A stretch of 64,000 nucleotides of DNA from Lachnospiraceae bacterium (GTDB lineage: Bacteria; Bacillota; Clostridia; Lachnospirales; Lachnospiraceae): NCBI GenBank assembly GCA_022768745.1, contig JALELK010000033.1, positions 1 through 64,000 on the forward strand. The letters are read 5' to 3'. The notes below the pieces were generated by a model. That model was not told where the DNA came from. It worked only from the letters and a program-made list of their open reading frames with translations, and searched no databases. The position numbers were made by a program, and so were the translations under genes. Numbering within the stretch: the first letter of the stretch is position 1; each line of letters begins with the position of its first letter. Shown here in pieces: positions 29,572 to 38,017 of this stretch.

Positions 29572-30357
29572 ATGGAAAAATTGAACGTGGTAATTGCCGA
29601 TGACGATGATGTGATGAGACAATTACTGGGAGCCATTGTACAATCCGATGAAGAACTTACTGTTGTTGGTGTTGCCAAGGATGGTGAGGAAGCAGTACAG
29701 CTGATAAAAGAAAAAGAACCGGATGTTATGCTTTTGGATGTGGTTATGCCAAAACTGGACGGACTGGGAGTCTTAGAGAGTGTAAGTAAAGATGATAGCA
29801 TTCGGAAGGTGCCCAGCTTTATTATGGTCAGTGCCGTGGGACGACAGGAAATTACGGAGGATGCGTTTGCTCTGGGCGCAGACTATTTTATTCGAAAACC
29901 TTTTGATCGTAGAACTGTCATTCAAAGAATTAAAAGAACCAGGGCACCAAAGAGTCTGATTACCATTCAAAAACCTGTGGTTTCCAGCAGGGAGAAAAGT
30001 GAGGCGGCGTTGGAGGCGGATGTGACTAACATTATTCATGAAATCGGCGTGCCTGCACATATTAAGGGATATCAGTATTTGAGGGATGCCATTGTTATGT
30101 CTGTCAATGATATGGAGATGTTAAATTCCATTACCAAGGTGTTATATCCCACCATTGCCAAGAAATATGACACCACCACCAGCCGAGTGGAAAGAGCCAT
30201 CCGTCACGCCATAGAGGTAGCATGGAGCAGAGGAAAGATGGATACCATTGATGAGTTGTTTGGATACACCATTAATCACGGAAAGGGAAAACCAACAAAT
30301 TCCGAATTTATCGCGTTAATTACAGATAAAATACGTTTGGATTATAAGTTGAGATAG
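29572..30357 (+). CDS. spo0A: Sporulation master regulator Spo0A
   Basis: Response regulator that commits the cell to sporulation when phosphorylated. 261 residues. Receiver domain with acidic pocket IADDDD, phospho-acceptor Asp in [11 protein letters not shown] (about 56) and Lys in IRKPFD; C-terminal DNA-binding domain with the Spo0A signature [18 protein letters not shown] (recognition helix). Upstream are a 0A box and sigma-H-like elements, and spoIVB lies directly before it, the invariant order in spore formers. Confidence 0.98.
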   Translation: MEKLNVVIADDDDVMRQLLGAIVQSDEELTVVGVAKDGEEAVQLIKEKEPDVMLLDVVMPKLDGLGVLESVSKDDSIRKVPSFIMVSAVGRQEITEDAFALGADYFIRKPFDRRTVIQRIKRTRAPKSLITIQKPVVSSREKSEAALEADVTNIIHEIGVPAHIKGYQYLRDAIVMSVNDMEMLNSITKVLYPTIAKKYDTTTSRVERAIRHAIEVAWSRGKMDTIDELFGYTINHGKGKPTNSEFIALITDKIRLDYKLR

Positions 30358-30380
30358 TCAACTTCTAAAGGGCTGAAATC

Positions 30381-30409
30381 TTGAATATAAGCTGATTTCA
30401 TAGTATAAT
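30381..30409 (+). promoter_or_regulatory. Promoter for the TRIC-like gene
   Basis: TTGAAT (30381-30386), 17-nt spacer, TATAAT (30404-30409). A short inverted repeat, TGAAATC (30374-30380) with GATTTCA (30394-30400), flanks the -35 and could be an operator. Confidence 0.65.
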
Positions 30410-30449
30410 CTTTGAGATTAAAGTAGCCATTTAGGAGTATTACAAATAT

Positions 30450-31097
30450 ATGAAGATAGAAATCTTGATTGAGGTTATGAATTTAATTGGTGACGTGGCG
30501 TTTGCAGTGTCCGGAGCCATGACAGCAGTACAAAAAAGAATGGATATATTCGGGGTTTGTATCTTGAGTATTGTCACTACAGTAGGCGGAGGGATGACCA
30601 GAGATGTACTTCTTGGAATTCTGCCCCCCATTGCCTTGGTGAATCCCAGGGATATTCTGGTGGCAACTGTGGTGGCCTGTATCGTTTTTATCTGGGCCAT
30701 ACGAAGAAGTCAGGAAAATCAGAATCAGAATCCCATTACGGCGAATATGTTAAATGTCTCCGATGCCATTGGTCTTGGTGTTTTTACTATTATCGGAATT
30801 AACGTGGCAAAGGGCCAGGTAGAGAATGCAGGAGCCTTTATTCTGATTGTGGTAGGGGTGATTACCGGTGTAGGTGGGGGAGTTTTGCGAGATGTATTAA
30901 GCGGCTCTATTCCCTATATTTTTCAAAAGCATGTGTACGCTTTGGCGTCGGCGGTGGGGGCCATTACTTACGTGTTACTGCTTCGGTTTACAGAGGAAGC
31001 GGTGGCGACGATTTTGGGGTCAGTGATTGTCATTGCCATTCGACTTTTGGCGTCCCGTTACAGATGGAATCTACCCAGGATTCGAGAACAGGAATAG
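30450..31097 (+). CDS. TRIC-type channel / UPF0126 membrane protein
   Basis: 215 residues with about seven hydrophobic segments. Two internally similar halves carry glycine-rich motifs: SIVTTVGGGMTRDVLLG (about 34-50) and GVITGVGGGVLRDVLSG (about 133-150). These mark the UPF0126 family, prokaryotic trimeric intracellular cation (TRIC) channels, some of which have been linked to glycine transport. Transported ion or solute cannot be told. The SDR gene follows after 27 bases and may be co-transcribed. Confidence 0.88.
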   Translation: MKIEILIEVMNLIGDVAFAVSGAMTAVQKRMDIFGVCILSIVTTVGGGMTRDVLLGILPPIALVNPRDILVATVVACIVFIWAIRRSQENQNQNPITANMLNVSDAIGLGVFTIIGINVAKGQVENAGAFILIVVGVITGVGGGVLRDVLSGSIPYIFQKHVYALASAVGAITYVLLLRFTEEAVATILGSVIVIAIRLLASRYRWNLPRIREQE

Positions 31098-31124
31098 TTG
31101 TTTCAATTCACAGGGAGGACAAAG

Positions 31125-31898
31125 ATGAAAAAACAGAGAAAAACCGTATGGATTACCGGGGCAAGCTCGGGGATTGGTCTGGCTTTTGCCCATGCATATG
31201 CCCAAAAGGGGTATCGCTTGATTTTGACAGCCAGACGAGAGGAACGGTTAAAAAAGATAGCCGCCAGGCTGGATGTGCCCTGCCGGATTGTTGCGGCAGA
31301 CTTATCCAGCGAGGCAGAGTGTAAAAAAGTCTGTGAAGTGTTAAAGCAGGAGCAGATTGACATTTTTATTAACAATGCCGGATACGGAACCTGCGGAGAT
31401 TTTTTGGAAACAGATTTGGATAAAGAACTGGGGATGATTCGTGTCAATGTGGAGGCAATGCACATTTTGTGCAAAGAGGTGCTTCGCCAGATGGAATTTC
31501 GGGGACATGGAACGATTCTAAATGTGGCATCCTCTGCCGGACTTTTGCCGGGAGGTCCCTATATGGCTACCTATTATGCCACGAAATCCTATGTGGTCAG
31601 CTTGACAAAAAGCATTCATGAGGAACTGCGGAGAAAGAAGTGCAAGGTATATGTGTGTGCTCTTTGTCCGGGACCTGTGGACACAGAATTTAATCAGCGG
31701 GCGGATGTGGAGTTTGCTCTTCCTGGTATTACACCGCAGGAATGTGTGGCAGAAGCTCTAAGGGGGATGTTTTTACACAGGACCATTATTGTGCCCACGT
31801 TGATGGTACGTCTGGGGTGTAGTTTACAGAAACTTGTTCCGGATAGTATCTTGCTTCCTGTGATTGGTTCCAAACAGAAGTCTAAAATAGCAAGGTAA
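31125..31898 (+). CDS. Short-chain dehydrogenase/reductase, DltE-like
   Basis: 257 residues from ATG 31125, which has ggagg 7 bases upstream (the track start at 31098 does not). Rossmann motif WITGASSGIGLAFA, AADLSS, NNAGYG, the catalytic serine region NVASSAGLLPGG, and the YxxxK pair in YYATKSYV. Resembles the COG0300/DltE class of NAD(P)-dependent reductases. A C-terminal hydrophobic tail is typical of that group. Substrate unknown. Confidence 0.9.
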   Translation: MKKQRKTVWITGASSGIGLAFAHAYAQKGYRLILTARREERLKKIAARLDVPCRIVAADLSSEAECKKVCEVLKQEQIDIFINNAGYGTCGDFLETDLDKELGMIRVNVEAMHILCKEVLRQMEFRGHGTILNVASSAGLLPGGPYMATYYATKSYVVSLTKSIHEELRRKKCKVYVCALCPGPVDTEFNQRADVEFALPGITPQECVAEALRGMFLHRTIIVPTLMVRLGCSLQKLVPDSILLPVIGSKQKSKIAR

Positions 31899-31914
31899 AT
31901 AGGAGAACATAAAA

Positions 31915-31957
31915 AAGAGAGGCATACCATAGTATCCTATGGTCATGCCTCTTTTTG
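31915..31957. terminator. Bidirectional terminator between the SDR gene and the DUF5688-like gene
   Basis: AGAGGCATACCATAG-TATC-CTATGGTCATGCCTCT stem (one bulge), flanked by an A-run on the left and TTTTT on the right, suitable for both convergent genes. Confidence 0.9.
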
Positions 31958-31968
31958 GTTAGAGCAGA

Positions 31969-32862
31969 TTACTGTAATTGTCCGGTGGAATAGTTATAGA
32001 AGTAGAAGTGATCTGATAAAATTTCCTCCGGTGCAACGTGTTCCCGGTTTACCTCCTGTATCAGCGCATTTAAATTTTCCCGGGAACTGACTAATTCCTT
32101 CGGCAGCGCAATGACTTCATGAATGCTGCTGGGAATCAGGTAGAAATCGTCTTTGAAAAGATCGCTGCATTTCTTTAAAATATCCCGGTATAAAAGGACG
32201 GAGGCTCCGAAGAATTTTAACTGGTTGGTAAGAACGTAAATAGGAGGTTCCAAGGTATCACAGGGAACGTCTTCTTCCAACTCTAAAAGCAACTGGCTCA
32301 TAGGCACAATTCTCCCCGGAAAAATGCGGGGCGTGTTTTCCATTGCCAGATGAAACAAATCATCTGTGGTTATGTCCCAGAGTTTCAGATGATTATGATG
32401 GATGAGAATGGTGGCATTCACATCCTCCGAGGCCAGTTCATTTTTTTCCCCGGGGATAAAGTAGCAGAAAACAATGGCCAGATCCAAATAAGCAATGTAG
32501 GGAACTTGTTTTAAAAGGGTCCGGTTTAAATCTACATTAATCAGTTTACATACAATGTGTTCTTTTACTTGGGAAAAATCTTCAAAGAAAGAGGTGTCAA
32601 CACTGTCATCAATTTTTGAATCCTTATAGCACTCAGCAATCATTTCACAGATTTCCGACAGGGTAAAGCCATCCTGATATAATTCGTAATATGGGTTTAG
32701 ATAAATAGTTGGGGATATGTTTACCGATGGGGTGGTAATTAACAAGCCCTCAAAAACCAGATTGTTGTTTTTAAGGACGGGTCGTACTTTGAGGGTAGTA
32801 TCCTCAGGTAAGTACTTTGTAAGGAGAATAGGGATCTCCTGAATAAATTTTTCGTATGTCAT
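31969..32862 (-). CDS. DUF5688-like hypothetical protein
   Basis: 297 residues, no membrane segment or signal peptide, so cytosolic. The N-terminus (MTYEKFIQEIPILLTKYL), the central PTIYLNPYYELYQDGFTLSEICEMI block and the end of the chain resemble DUF5688, a family I associate with Lachnospiraceae, often in several copies. The family has no known function. The start has ggagg upstream, and the gene lies only 35 bases downstream of tRNA-Thr on the same strand, with no clear terminator between them, so it may be expressed by read-through from the tRNA promoter. Confidence 0.75.
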   Translation of the reverse strand: MTYEKFIQEIPILLTKYLPEDTTLKVRPVLKNNNLVFEGLLITTPSVNISPTIYLNPYYELYQDGFTLSEICEMIAECYKDSKIDDSVDTSFFEDFSQVKEHIVCKLINVDLNRTLLKQVPYIAYLDLAIVFCYFIPGEKNELASEDVNATILIHHNHLKLWDITTDDLFHLAMENTPRIFPGRIVPMSQLLLELEEDVPCDTLEPPIYVLTNQLKFFGASVLLYRDILKKCSDLFKDDFYLIPSSIHEVIALPKELVSSRENLNALIQEVNREHVAPEEILSDHFYFYNYSTGQLQ

Positions 32863-32896
32863 AAATCCTCCGATTCTGACATGGGCAAACGAAAAG

Positions 32897-32969
32897 AGCT
32901 CCGAATCAGACTCGAACTGACGACCCCTTCATTACGAGTGAAGTGCTCTACCAACTGAGCTATCGGAGC
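32897..32969 (-). tRNA. tRNA-Thr (anticodon CGT)
   Basis: On the minus strand: acceptor GCTCCGA/TCGGAGC, D arm TAGCTCAGTTGGTAGAGCA, anticodon stem CTTCA/TGAAG with loop CTCGTAA giving CGT, T arm around GTTCGAGTC. 73 nt, CCA not encoded. Reads ACG codons. Confidence 0.95.
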
Positions 32970-32978
32970 AACAAAATG

Positions 32979-33007
32979 ATTATACTTGAAAAAAGAGTCA
33001 TTGACAA
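32979..33007 (-). promoter_or_regulatory. tRNA-Thr promoter
   Basis: On the minus strand TTGTCA, 17-nt spacer, TATAAT, ending 9 bases before the mature tRNA. It faces away from the feoAB promoter at 33039. Confidence 0.75.
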
Positions 33008-33038
33008 CAATTTTTTTCAAAAGATAGGACACTTGGCA

Positions 33039-33067
33039 TTGACGGAGAGAAGAGGCAATCGTATGAT
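33039..33067 (+). promoter_or_regulatory. feoAB promoter
   Basis: TTGACG (33039-33044), 17-nt spacer, TATGAT (33062-33067). A second TTGACA at 33001 has no good -10. No clear Fur box palindrome was recognised. Confidence 0.65.
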
Positions 33068-33108
33068 GTAAAGAGTGTATTGTAAGTAAGAAAAGGGACA
33101 AGAGATAA

Positions 33109-35463
33109 ATGACAACAATTAAAGATTTAAAAATCGGACAATCAGGAAAAATCATTACTGTTGGCGGCCAGGGAGCCCTCCGCCAGCATTTTCTGGATAT
33201 GGGATTAATTCCCGGGGCAGATGTAAAATTAGTAAAATATGCACCTATGGGAGATCCTCTGGAGTTGAGGATTCACGGATACGAGCTGACCCTTCGGGTA
33301 GCAGATGCCGGACGGATAGAGATAGAGCCGAAAGAGGAAGTTCTATCGGAAAATGGTAAGCAGGATAAATTGATAAAAAAGAACATTCCCCATCCAGGTT
33401 TGGGTGAAGGGGGAAATTATCATGACAAGAAACATGAAAATCCTCTGCCTGAAAATGAAACCATTACCTTTGCTTTGGCCGGAAACCAAAATTGCGGAAA
33501 GACCACACTTTTTAATCGGCTGACAGGGTCTAACCAGCACGTGGGAAATTTCCCGGGAGTAACCGTAGACAGAAAAGATGGTGTTATCAAAGACCACGAT
33601 AATACTTTGATTACCGACTTGCCGGGGATTTATTCTATGTCTCCCTACAGTAATGAGGAACTGGTGACAAGAGCCTATATATTAAATGAAAAGCCAAAGG
33701 GAATTATCAATATTGTGGATGCGTCAAACATTGAGAGAAATCTCTATCTGACCATGCAATTATTGGAGTTGGATATTCCTATGGTGGTGGCCTTAAATAT
33801 GATGGATGAGGTCAGGGAAAACGGTGGCTCCATACATATCAATGAGATGGAGGAAATGCTGGGAGTTCCGGTGGTTCCAATTTCTGCGGCAAAAAACGAA
33901 GGTATCGACGAGTTGATTGAGCATGCGGTACATGTGGCAAAATATCAGGAAAGACCGGTGCGGAAAGATTTTTGCTGTCCGGATGACGAGACCAGTCCGC
34001 TGCATCGCTGTATCCACGGAATTATGCATCTGATTGAAGACCACGCCAAGACGGCAGGAATCCCTCTTCGTTTTGCGGCGGCAAAAGTGGTGGAAGGGGA
34101 TAAGGATATCTTAGGACAGCTTCATCTGGAACAAAACGAGACGGAGATGCTGGAACACATTATTTTGCAGATGGAAAAAGAGAGAGGGTTGGATGCGGCA
34201 GCAGCAGTGGCGGATATGAGATTTCACTTTATCCAGCAGGTGAGCGATGCCACAGTGATTAAGCCCAAGGAGAGCAAAGAACATGCCAGAAGCCGCAGGA
34301 TTGACCGAATTTTGACCGGAAAATATACGGCGATTCCCGCCTTTGCCATTATTATGGCACTGGTATTCTGGCTGACCTTTGGAGTGATTGGTGCAGGATT
34401 GCAAAACCTTTTGGAAATCGGCATTGATCAATTGACAGGAGCACTGGAAAAGGTCTTGGTACAAGCCCATGTAAATCCAGTGTTAAAGTCTTTGGTGCTA
34501 GATGGAATCTGTAGCGGTGTGGGAAGTGTCTTAAGCTTTCTTCCCATTATTGTTACCTTGTTTTTCTTCCTGTCTATTCTGGAAGACACAGGCTATATGG
34601 CGAGAGTTGCCTTTGTAATGGATAAACTGCTTCGTAAAATCGGACTTTCCGGACGAAGCATCGTTCCGATGCTGGTAGGATTCGGATGTACGGTTCCTGG
34701 GGTGATGGCAAGCCGAACTCTCTCCTCTGAGCGAGACCGAAAGATGACCATACTTTTGACACCTTTTATGAGCTGTTCTGCAAAGCTCCCAATTTATGCC
34801 TTCTTTACGGTAGCATTTTTCCCGGAGCATGGGACACTGGTTATGGTTTTGTTGTATTTTGGCGGAATGGCAGTGGGAGTTTTGGCGGCGCTTCTTATGA
34901 AGGGAACTTTCTTTAGAGGTGAGGCGGTACCTTTTGTGATGGAACTGCCCAACTATCGGTTGCCGGGAGCAAAGAATGTATTACAGTTGCTCTGGGATAA
35001 GGCAAAAGACTTTTTACAAAGAGCATTTACGGTTATATTTTTGGCATCCATTGTGATATGGTTGCTTCAGACCTTTGATTTACACTTTAATATGGTTACG
35101 GATTCCTCAGACAGTATGCTGGCTCTCTTGGCAGGGGGACTGGCACCGCTGTTTAAACCATTGGGATTTGGGGACTGGCGAATTTCCACAGCACTAATCA
35201 CAGGATTTATGGCAAAGGAAAGTGTGGTGGCTACTCTGTCTGTACTGATTCCTTCTACAGCAGTACTTAAGAGTATGTTACCGGTACCGGCGGCAGCAGC
35301 GCTTTTGGTATTCTGTCTGCTGTACACCCCATGTGTGGCGGCCATTGCAGCGGTAAAGCGGGAGCTGGGGGGCAAATGGGCCACTATTGTAGTGATTAAC
35401 CAATGCCTCATCGCCTGGGTGGCGGCATGGGGCGTGTATCTGGTGGCAGGGCTGTTTTGCTAA
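33109..35463 (+). CDS. feoB: FeoA-FeoB fusion, ferrous iron transporter
   Basis: Fe2+ uptake across the cytoplasmic membrane. 784 residues. Residues 1-75 form a FeoA-type SH3 domain (GQGALRQHFLDMGLIPGADVKLV), then a linker. The G-protein domain starts near 115 (G1 AGNQNCGKTTLFN, G3 DLPGIYS, G4 NMMDE), followed by a membrane domain of several helices carrying two Gate motifs (PMLVGFGCTVPGVMASRT and the C-terminal half). A FeoA-FeoB fusion in one chain is a known variant in Clostridia. Single gene with its own promoter. Confidence 0.96.
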   Translation: MTTIKDLKIGQSGKIITVGGQGALRQHFLDMGLIPGADVKLVKYAPMGDPLELRIHGYELTLRVADAGRIEIEPKEEVLSENGKQDKLIKKNIPHPGLGEGGNYHDKKHENPLPENETITFALAGNQNCGKTTLFNRLTGSNQHVGNFPGVTVDRKDGVIKDHDNTLITDLPGIYSMSPYSNEELVTRAYILNEKPKGIINIVDASNIERNLYLTMQLLELDIPMVVALNMMDEVRENGGSIHINEMEEMLGVPVVPISAAKNEGIDELIEHAVHVAKYQERPVRKDFCCPDDETSPLHRCIHGIMHLIEDHAKTAGIPLRFAAAKVVEGDKDILGQLHLEQNETEMLEHIILQMEKERGLDAAAAVADMRFHFIQQVSDATVIKPKESKEHARSRRIDRILTGKYTAIPAFAIIMALVFWLTFGVIGAGLQNLLEIGIDQLTGALEKVLVQAHVNPVLKSLVLDGICSGVGSVLSFLPIIVTLFFFLSILEDTGYMARVAFVMDKLLRKIGLSGRSIVPMLVGFGCTVPGVMASRTLSSERDRKMTILLTPFMSCSAKLPIYAFFTVAFFPEHGTLVMVLLYFGGMAVGVLAALLMKGTFFRGEAVPFVMELPNYRLPGAKNVLQLLWDKAKDFLQRAFTVIFLASIVIWLLQTFDLHFNMVTDSSDSMLALLAGGLAPLFKPLGFGDWRISTALITGFMAKESVVATLSVLIPSTAVLKSMLPVPAAAALLVFCLLYTPCVAAIAAVKRELGGKWATIVVINQCLIAWVAAWGVYLVAGLFC

Positions 35464-35470
35464 AGATTGG

Positions 35471-35499
35471 TTGTCTCCTGAAAAAATAATTGCTATAAT
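35471..35499 (+). promoter_or_regulatory. Promoter for the 35537 gene, queH and possibly argH
   Basis: TTGTCT (35471-35476), 17-nt spacer, TATAAT (35494-35499), preceded by the feoB stop. The next three genes are separated by only 2-5 bases. Confidence 0.7.
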
Positions 35500-35536
35500 G
35501 GGCTAAGCAAACCATAGAAAAGAGAGGAAATACGAT

Positions 35537-35854
35537 ATGGCTCAGAAAATAATAAATTGGATGAAAAAACCTATAGTGGAGATTGCTATTTTTGTAGTGG
35601 TAGCTGTGGCAATGATTTTAGTCAGCTTTTTGGTGCTTCACATTCCATTGGTTGCAGTGTGTACCATTGTGATTTTAGAGGGAGCCTTGGCGGCACTTTT
35701 AAACAGAATCCCTATTTGGATACATGGTCTTATTGTAATTGCACAGATTGTGGCAGGAATTTTGTTTGGAAAAATTGTCTTTATGGTATTGATGGCGGTT
35801 GTTTATGTGGCAGCAGTGGCGCTCCTTTACCTTTGGACATCAAAGGATAATTAG
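35537..35854 (+). CDS. Small membrane protein of unknown function
   Basis: 105 residues with three hydrophobic helices (about 13-33, 35-60 and 62-98). A positive N-terminus (MAQKIINWMKKP) suggests it faces the cytoplasm. No catalytic or binding motif is visible, and I do not recognise the family. It opens the probable operon with queH and argH; ribosome binding site gagagga lies 10 bases before the ATG. Confidence 0.75.
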   Translation: MAQKIINWMKKPIVEIAIFVVVAVAMILVSFLVLHIPLVAVCTIVILEGALAALLNRIPIWIHGLIVIAQIVAGILFGKIVFMVLMAVVYVAAVALLYLWTSKDN

Positions 35855-35859
35855 TACAT

Positions 35860-36495
35860 ATGAAACAGAATTATCAGCTTGTTTTGGATCAGACGATTCA
35901 AAAACTGCAGGGTGAAAACAGGGTGCCCAGATTACTTTTGCACAGTTGTTGTGCACCCTGCAGTAGTTATGTGTTGGAATATCTTTCCAACTATTTTTAT
36001 ATTACTGTCTTTTATTACAATCCCAACATCTACCCGGATGAGGAGTATCAAAAGAGAGTGTGGGAACAGCAGAGATTTATCGAAAGTCTCCCTACGAAAT
36101 ATCCTATTGATTTTGTAGAGGGGGATTTTGAAAAAGACCTCTTTTTTGAAAAGATAAAGGGATTGGAGCAGGAGCCGGAAGGGGGCAGACGATGTGAGGT
36201 TTGTTTCCGACTGCGCTTGGAAAAGACAGCGGCATTGGCAAAGGAGATGGGGATGGATTATTTTACCACCACCTTATCCATCAGCCCCTTAAAAAATGCA
36301 AAATTGCTTAACGAGATTGGACAGAAACTTGCAGAAGAATACCGGGTAGATTATCTGGTATCAGACTTTAAAAAGAGAAACGGATATAAGCGTTCTGTGG
36401 AACTATCTGGTGAGTATGGAATGTATCGCCAGGATTACTGCGGATGTGTATTTTCGTATCAGGAGAGACAAAGACAAAAGGAAGAGAGGAAATAG
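35860..36495 (+). CDS. queH: Epoxyqueuosine reductase QueH
   Basis: Last step of queuosine synthesis on tRNA, the cobalamin-independent type. 211 residues. Cysteine motifs LLHSCCAPCSSYV (about 26-38), CEVCFRLRLE (about 107-116) and QDYCGCVFS near the C-terminus are the metal/cluster ligands of QueH (DUF208). Between are the AANEDY-like YNPNIYP and TTTLSISPLKN blocks. Starts 5 bases after the preceding gene; argH begins 2 bases after its stop. Confidence 0.94.
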   Translation: MKQNYQLVLDQTIQKLQGENRVPRLLLHSCCAPCSSYVLEYLSNYFYITVFYYNPNIYPDEEYQKRVWEQQRFIESLPTKYPIDFVEGDFEKDLFFEKIKGLEQEPEGGRRCEVCFRLRLEKTAALAKEMGMDYFTTTLSISPLKNAKLLNEIGQKLAEEYRVDYLVSDFKKRNGYKRSVELSGEYGMYRQDYCGCVFSYQERQRQKEERK

Positions 36496-36497
36496 AA

Positions 36498-37889
36498 ATG
36501 GCTCAGTTATGGGGAGGTCGTTTTACTAAGGCGACGGATCAGTTGGTTTATGATTTTAATGCATCCATTGGTTTTGACCAGAGATTTTTTGCGGAGGATA
36601 TTGCAGGAAGCAAGGCTCACGTGAAGATGCTGGCGAAGCAGGGGATTCTCACAGAAAAGGAGCGGGATGACATTCTTGCCGGTTTAGAGGGAATCCAAAG
36701 GGACGTGGAAGAGGGAACTTTAGAGATTACCAAAGAATATGAGGATATTCACAGCTTTGTGGAGGCAAATCTTATTGACCGGATTGGTGATGCAGGTAAA
36801 AAGCTCCACACCGGCCGTAGCCGAAACGACCAGGTGGCTTTGGATATGCGACTTTACACCAGAAGTCAGGTGCAGCATACACAAAAGTTATTGCATCATT
36901 TATTGGAGACCATTTTGCATATTATGGAGGAAAACACCACCACCATTATGCCGGGATTTACCCATTTGCAGAAAGCACAGCCGATTACTCTGGCACATCA
37001 TATGGGAGCCTATTTTGAAATGTTTAGAAGAGATGAGCAGAGACTTGGAGATATTTACAAGAGAATGAATTACTGCCCTCTTGGCTCCGGTGCTCTGGCC
37101 GGAACCACCTATCCTTTGGACAGGGAGTACACAGCAGAACTTTTGGATTTTTTTGGACCTACACAAAACAGTATGGATGGTGTCAGTGACAGGGATTATT
37201 TGATTGAATATCTCAGTGCACTTTCCACCATTATGATGCATTTAAGCAGATTCTCAGAGGAAGTGATTATCTGGAACAGCAACGAATATCAATTTATTGA
37301 GATTGATGATGCCTATAGTACAGGAAGCAGTATTATGCCTCAAAAGAAGAACCCGGACATTGCAGAACTGGTGCGAGGAAAGACCGGCCGTGTATACGGA
37401 GCATTGATGTCTTTACTTACCACTATGAAGGGGATTCCTCTTGCCTATAATAAGGATATGCAGGAGGACAAGGAACTTTCCTTTGATGCTATGGATACAG
37501 CTAACGGATGCATTCAGTTGTTTGATGGTATGCTTGAAACTATGTCTTTTAACAAAGACAGGATGGAAGCCAGTGCAAAGCATGGATTTACCAATGCCAC
37601 AGACGCAGCAGATTACCTGGTAAATCACGGAGTCCCTTTCAGGGATGCCCATGGCATTATCGGTCGTGTGGTTTTGTACTGTATCGAAAAGAATATTGCC
37701 ATTGATGATATGTCCTTAGAAGAATTAAAGCAGATGAGTCCTGTGTTTGAGGAGGACATTTATGATGCTATTTCTATGGATACCTGTGTGAATAAGCGTT
37801 TGACCATAGGTGCTCCGGGAAAAGAAGCAATGGAAAAGGTGATTGAGAGCTATAAAGAATATGTTCAGAATTGCCAAAATGTTTTTTAA
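36498..37889 (+). CDS. argH: Argininosuccinate lyase
   Basis: Splits argininosuccinate to arginine and fumarate. 463 residues from ATG 36498 (MAQLWGGRFTK), with gaagagaggaaat upstream; the track start at 36444 lies inside queH. Fumarase/aspartase signature GSSIMPQKKNPD near 278-289, HTGRSRNDQVALDMRL (catalytic site region), and FTHLQKAQP. No argG lies next to it, unlike in many bacteria. Probably regulated by ArgR, though no ARG box was recognised upstream. Confidence 0.97.
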   Translation: MAQLWGGRFTKATDQLVYDFNASIGFDQRFFAEDIAGSKAHVKMLAKQGILTEKERDDILAGLEGIQRDVEEGTLEITKEYEDIHSFVEANLIDRIGDAGKKLHTGRSRNDQVALDMRLYTRSQVQHTQKLLHHLLETILHIMEENTTTIMPGFTHLQKAQPITLAHHMGAYFEMFRRDEQRLGDIYKRMNYCPLGSGALAGTTYPLDREYTAELLDFFGPTQNSMDGVSDRDYLIEYLSALSTIMMHLSRFSEEVIIWNSNEYQFIEIDDAYSTGSSIMPQKKNPDIAELVRGKTGRVYGALMSLLTTMKGIPLAYNKDMQEDKELSFDAMDTANGCIQLFDGMLETMSFNKDRMEASAKHGFTNATDAADYLVNHGVPFRDAHGIIGRVVLYCIEKNIAIDDMSLEELKQMSPVFEEDIYDAISMDTCVNKRLTIGAPGKEAMEKVIESYKEYVQNCQNVF

Positions 37890-37933
37890 AATAAAATTTC
37901 CTTTGTGAAAATTGTTGGAAATGGGAAATGGAC

Positions 37934-37962
37934 TTGCATTTTTCTTTGAAATCCCATAATAT
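37934..37962 (+). promoter_or_regulatory. asd promoter
   Basis: TTGCAT (37934-37939), 17-nt spacer, TAATAT (37957-37962), in the 128-base gap after argH; the leader is about 50 nt. Confidence 0.65.
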
Positions 37963-38017
37963 ATACCTTATGTGAAAGACAAGTGTTCGCGAAAGACGGA
38001 CAGTAAGGAGATTTAAG

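Noticed and set aside
32859-33155. ORF 32859-33155 on the minus strand
   Set aside because: It spans the tRNA-Thr gene and the feoAB promoter; not coding.
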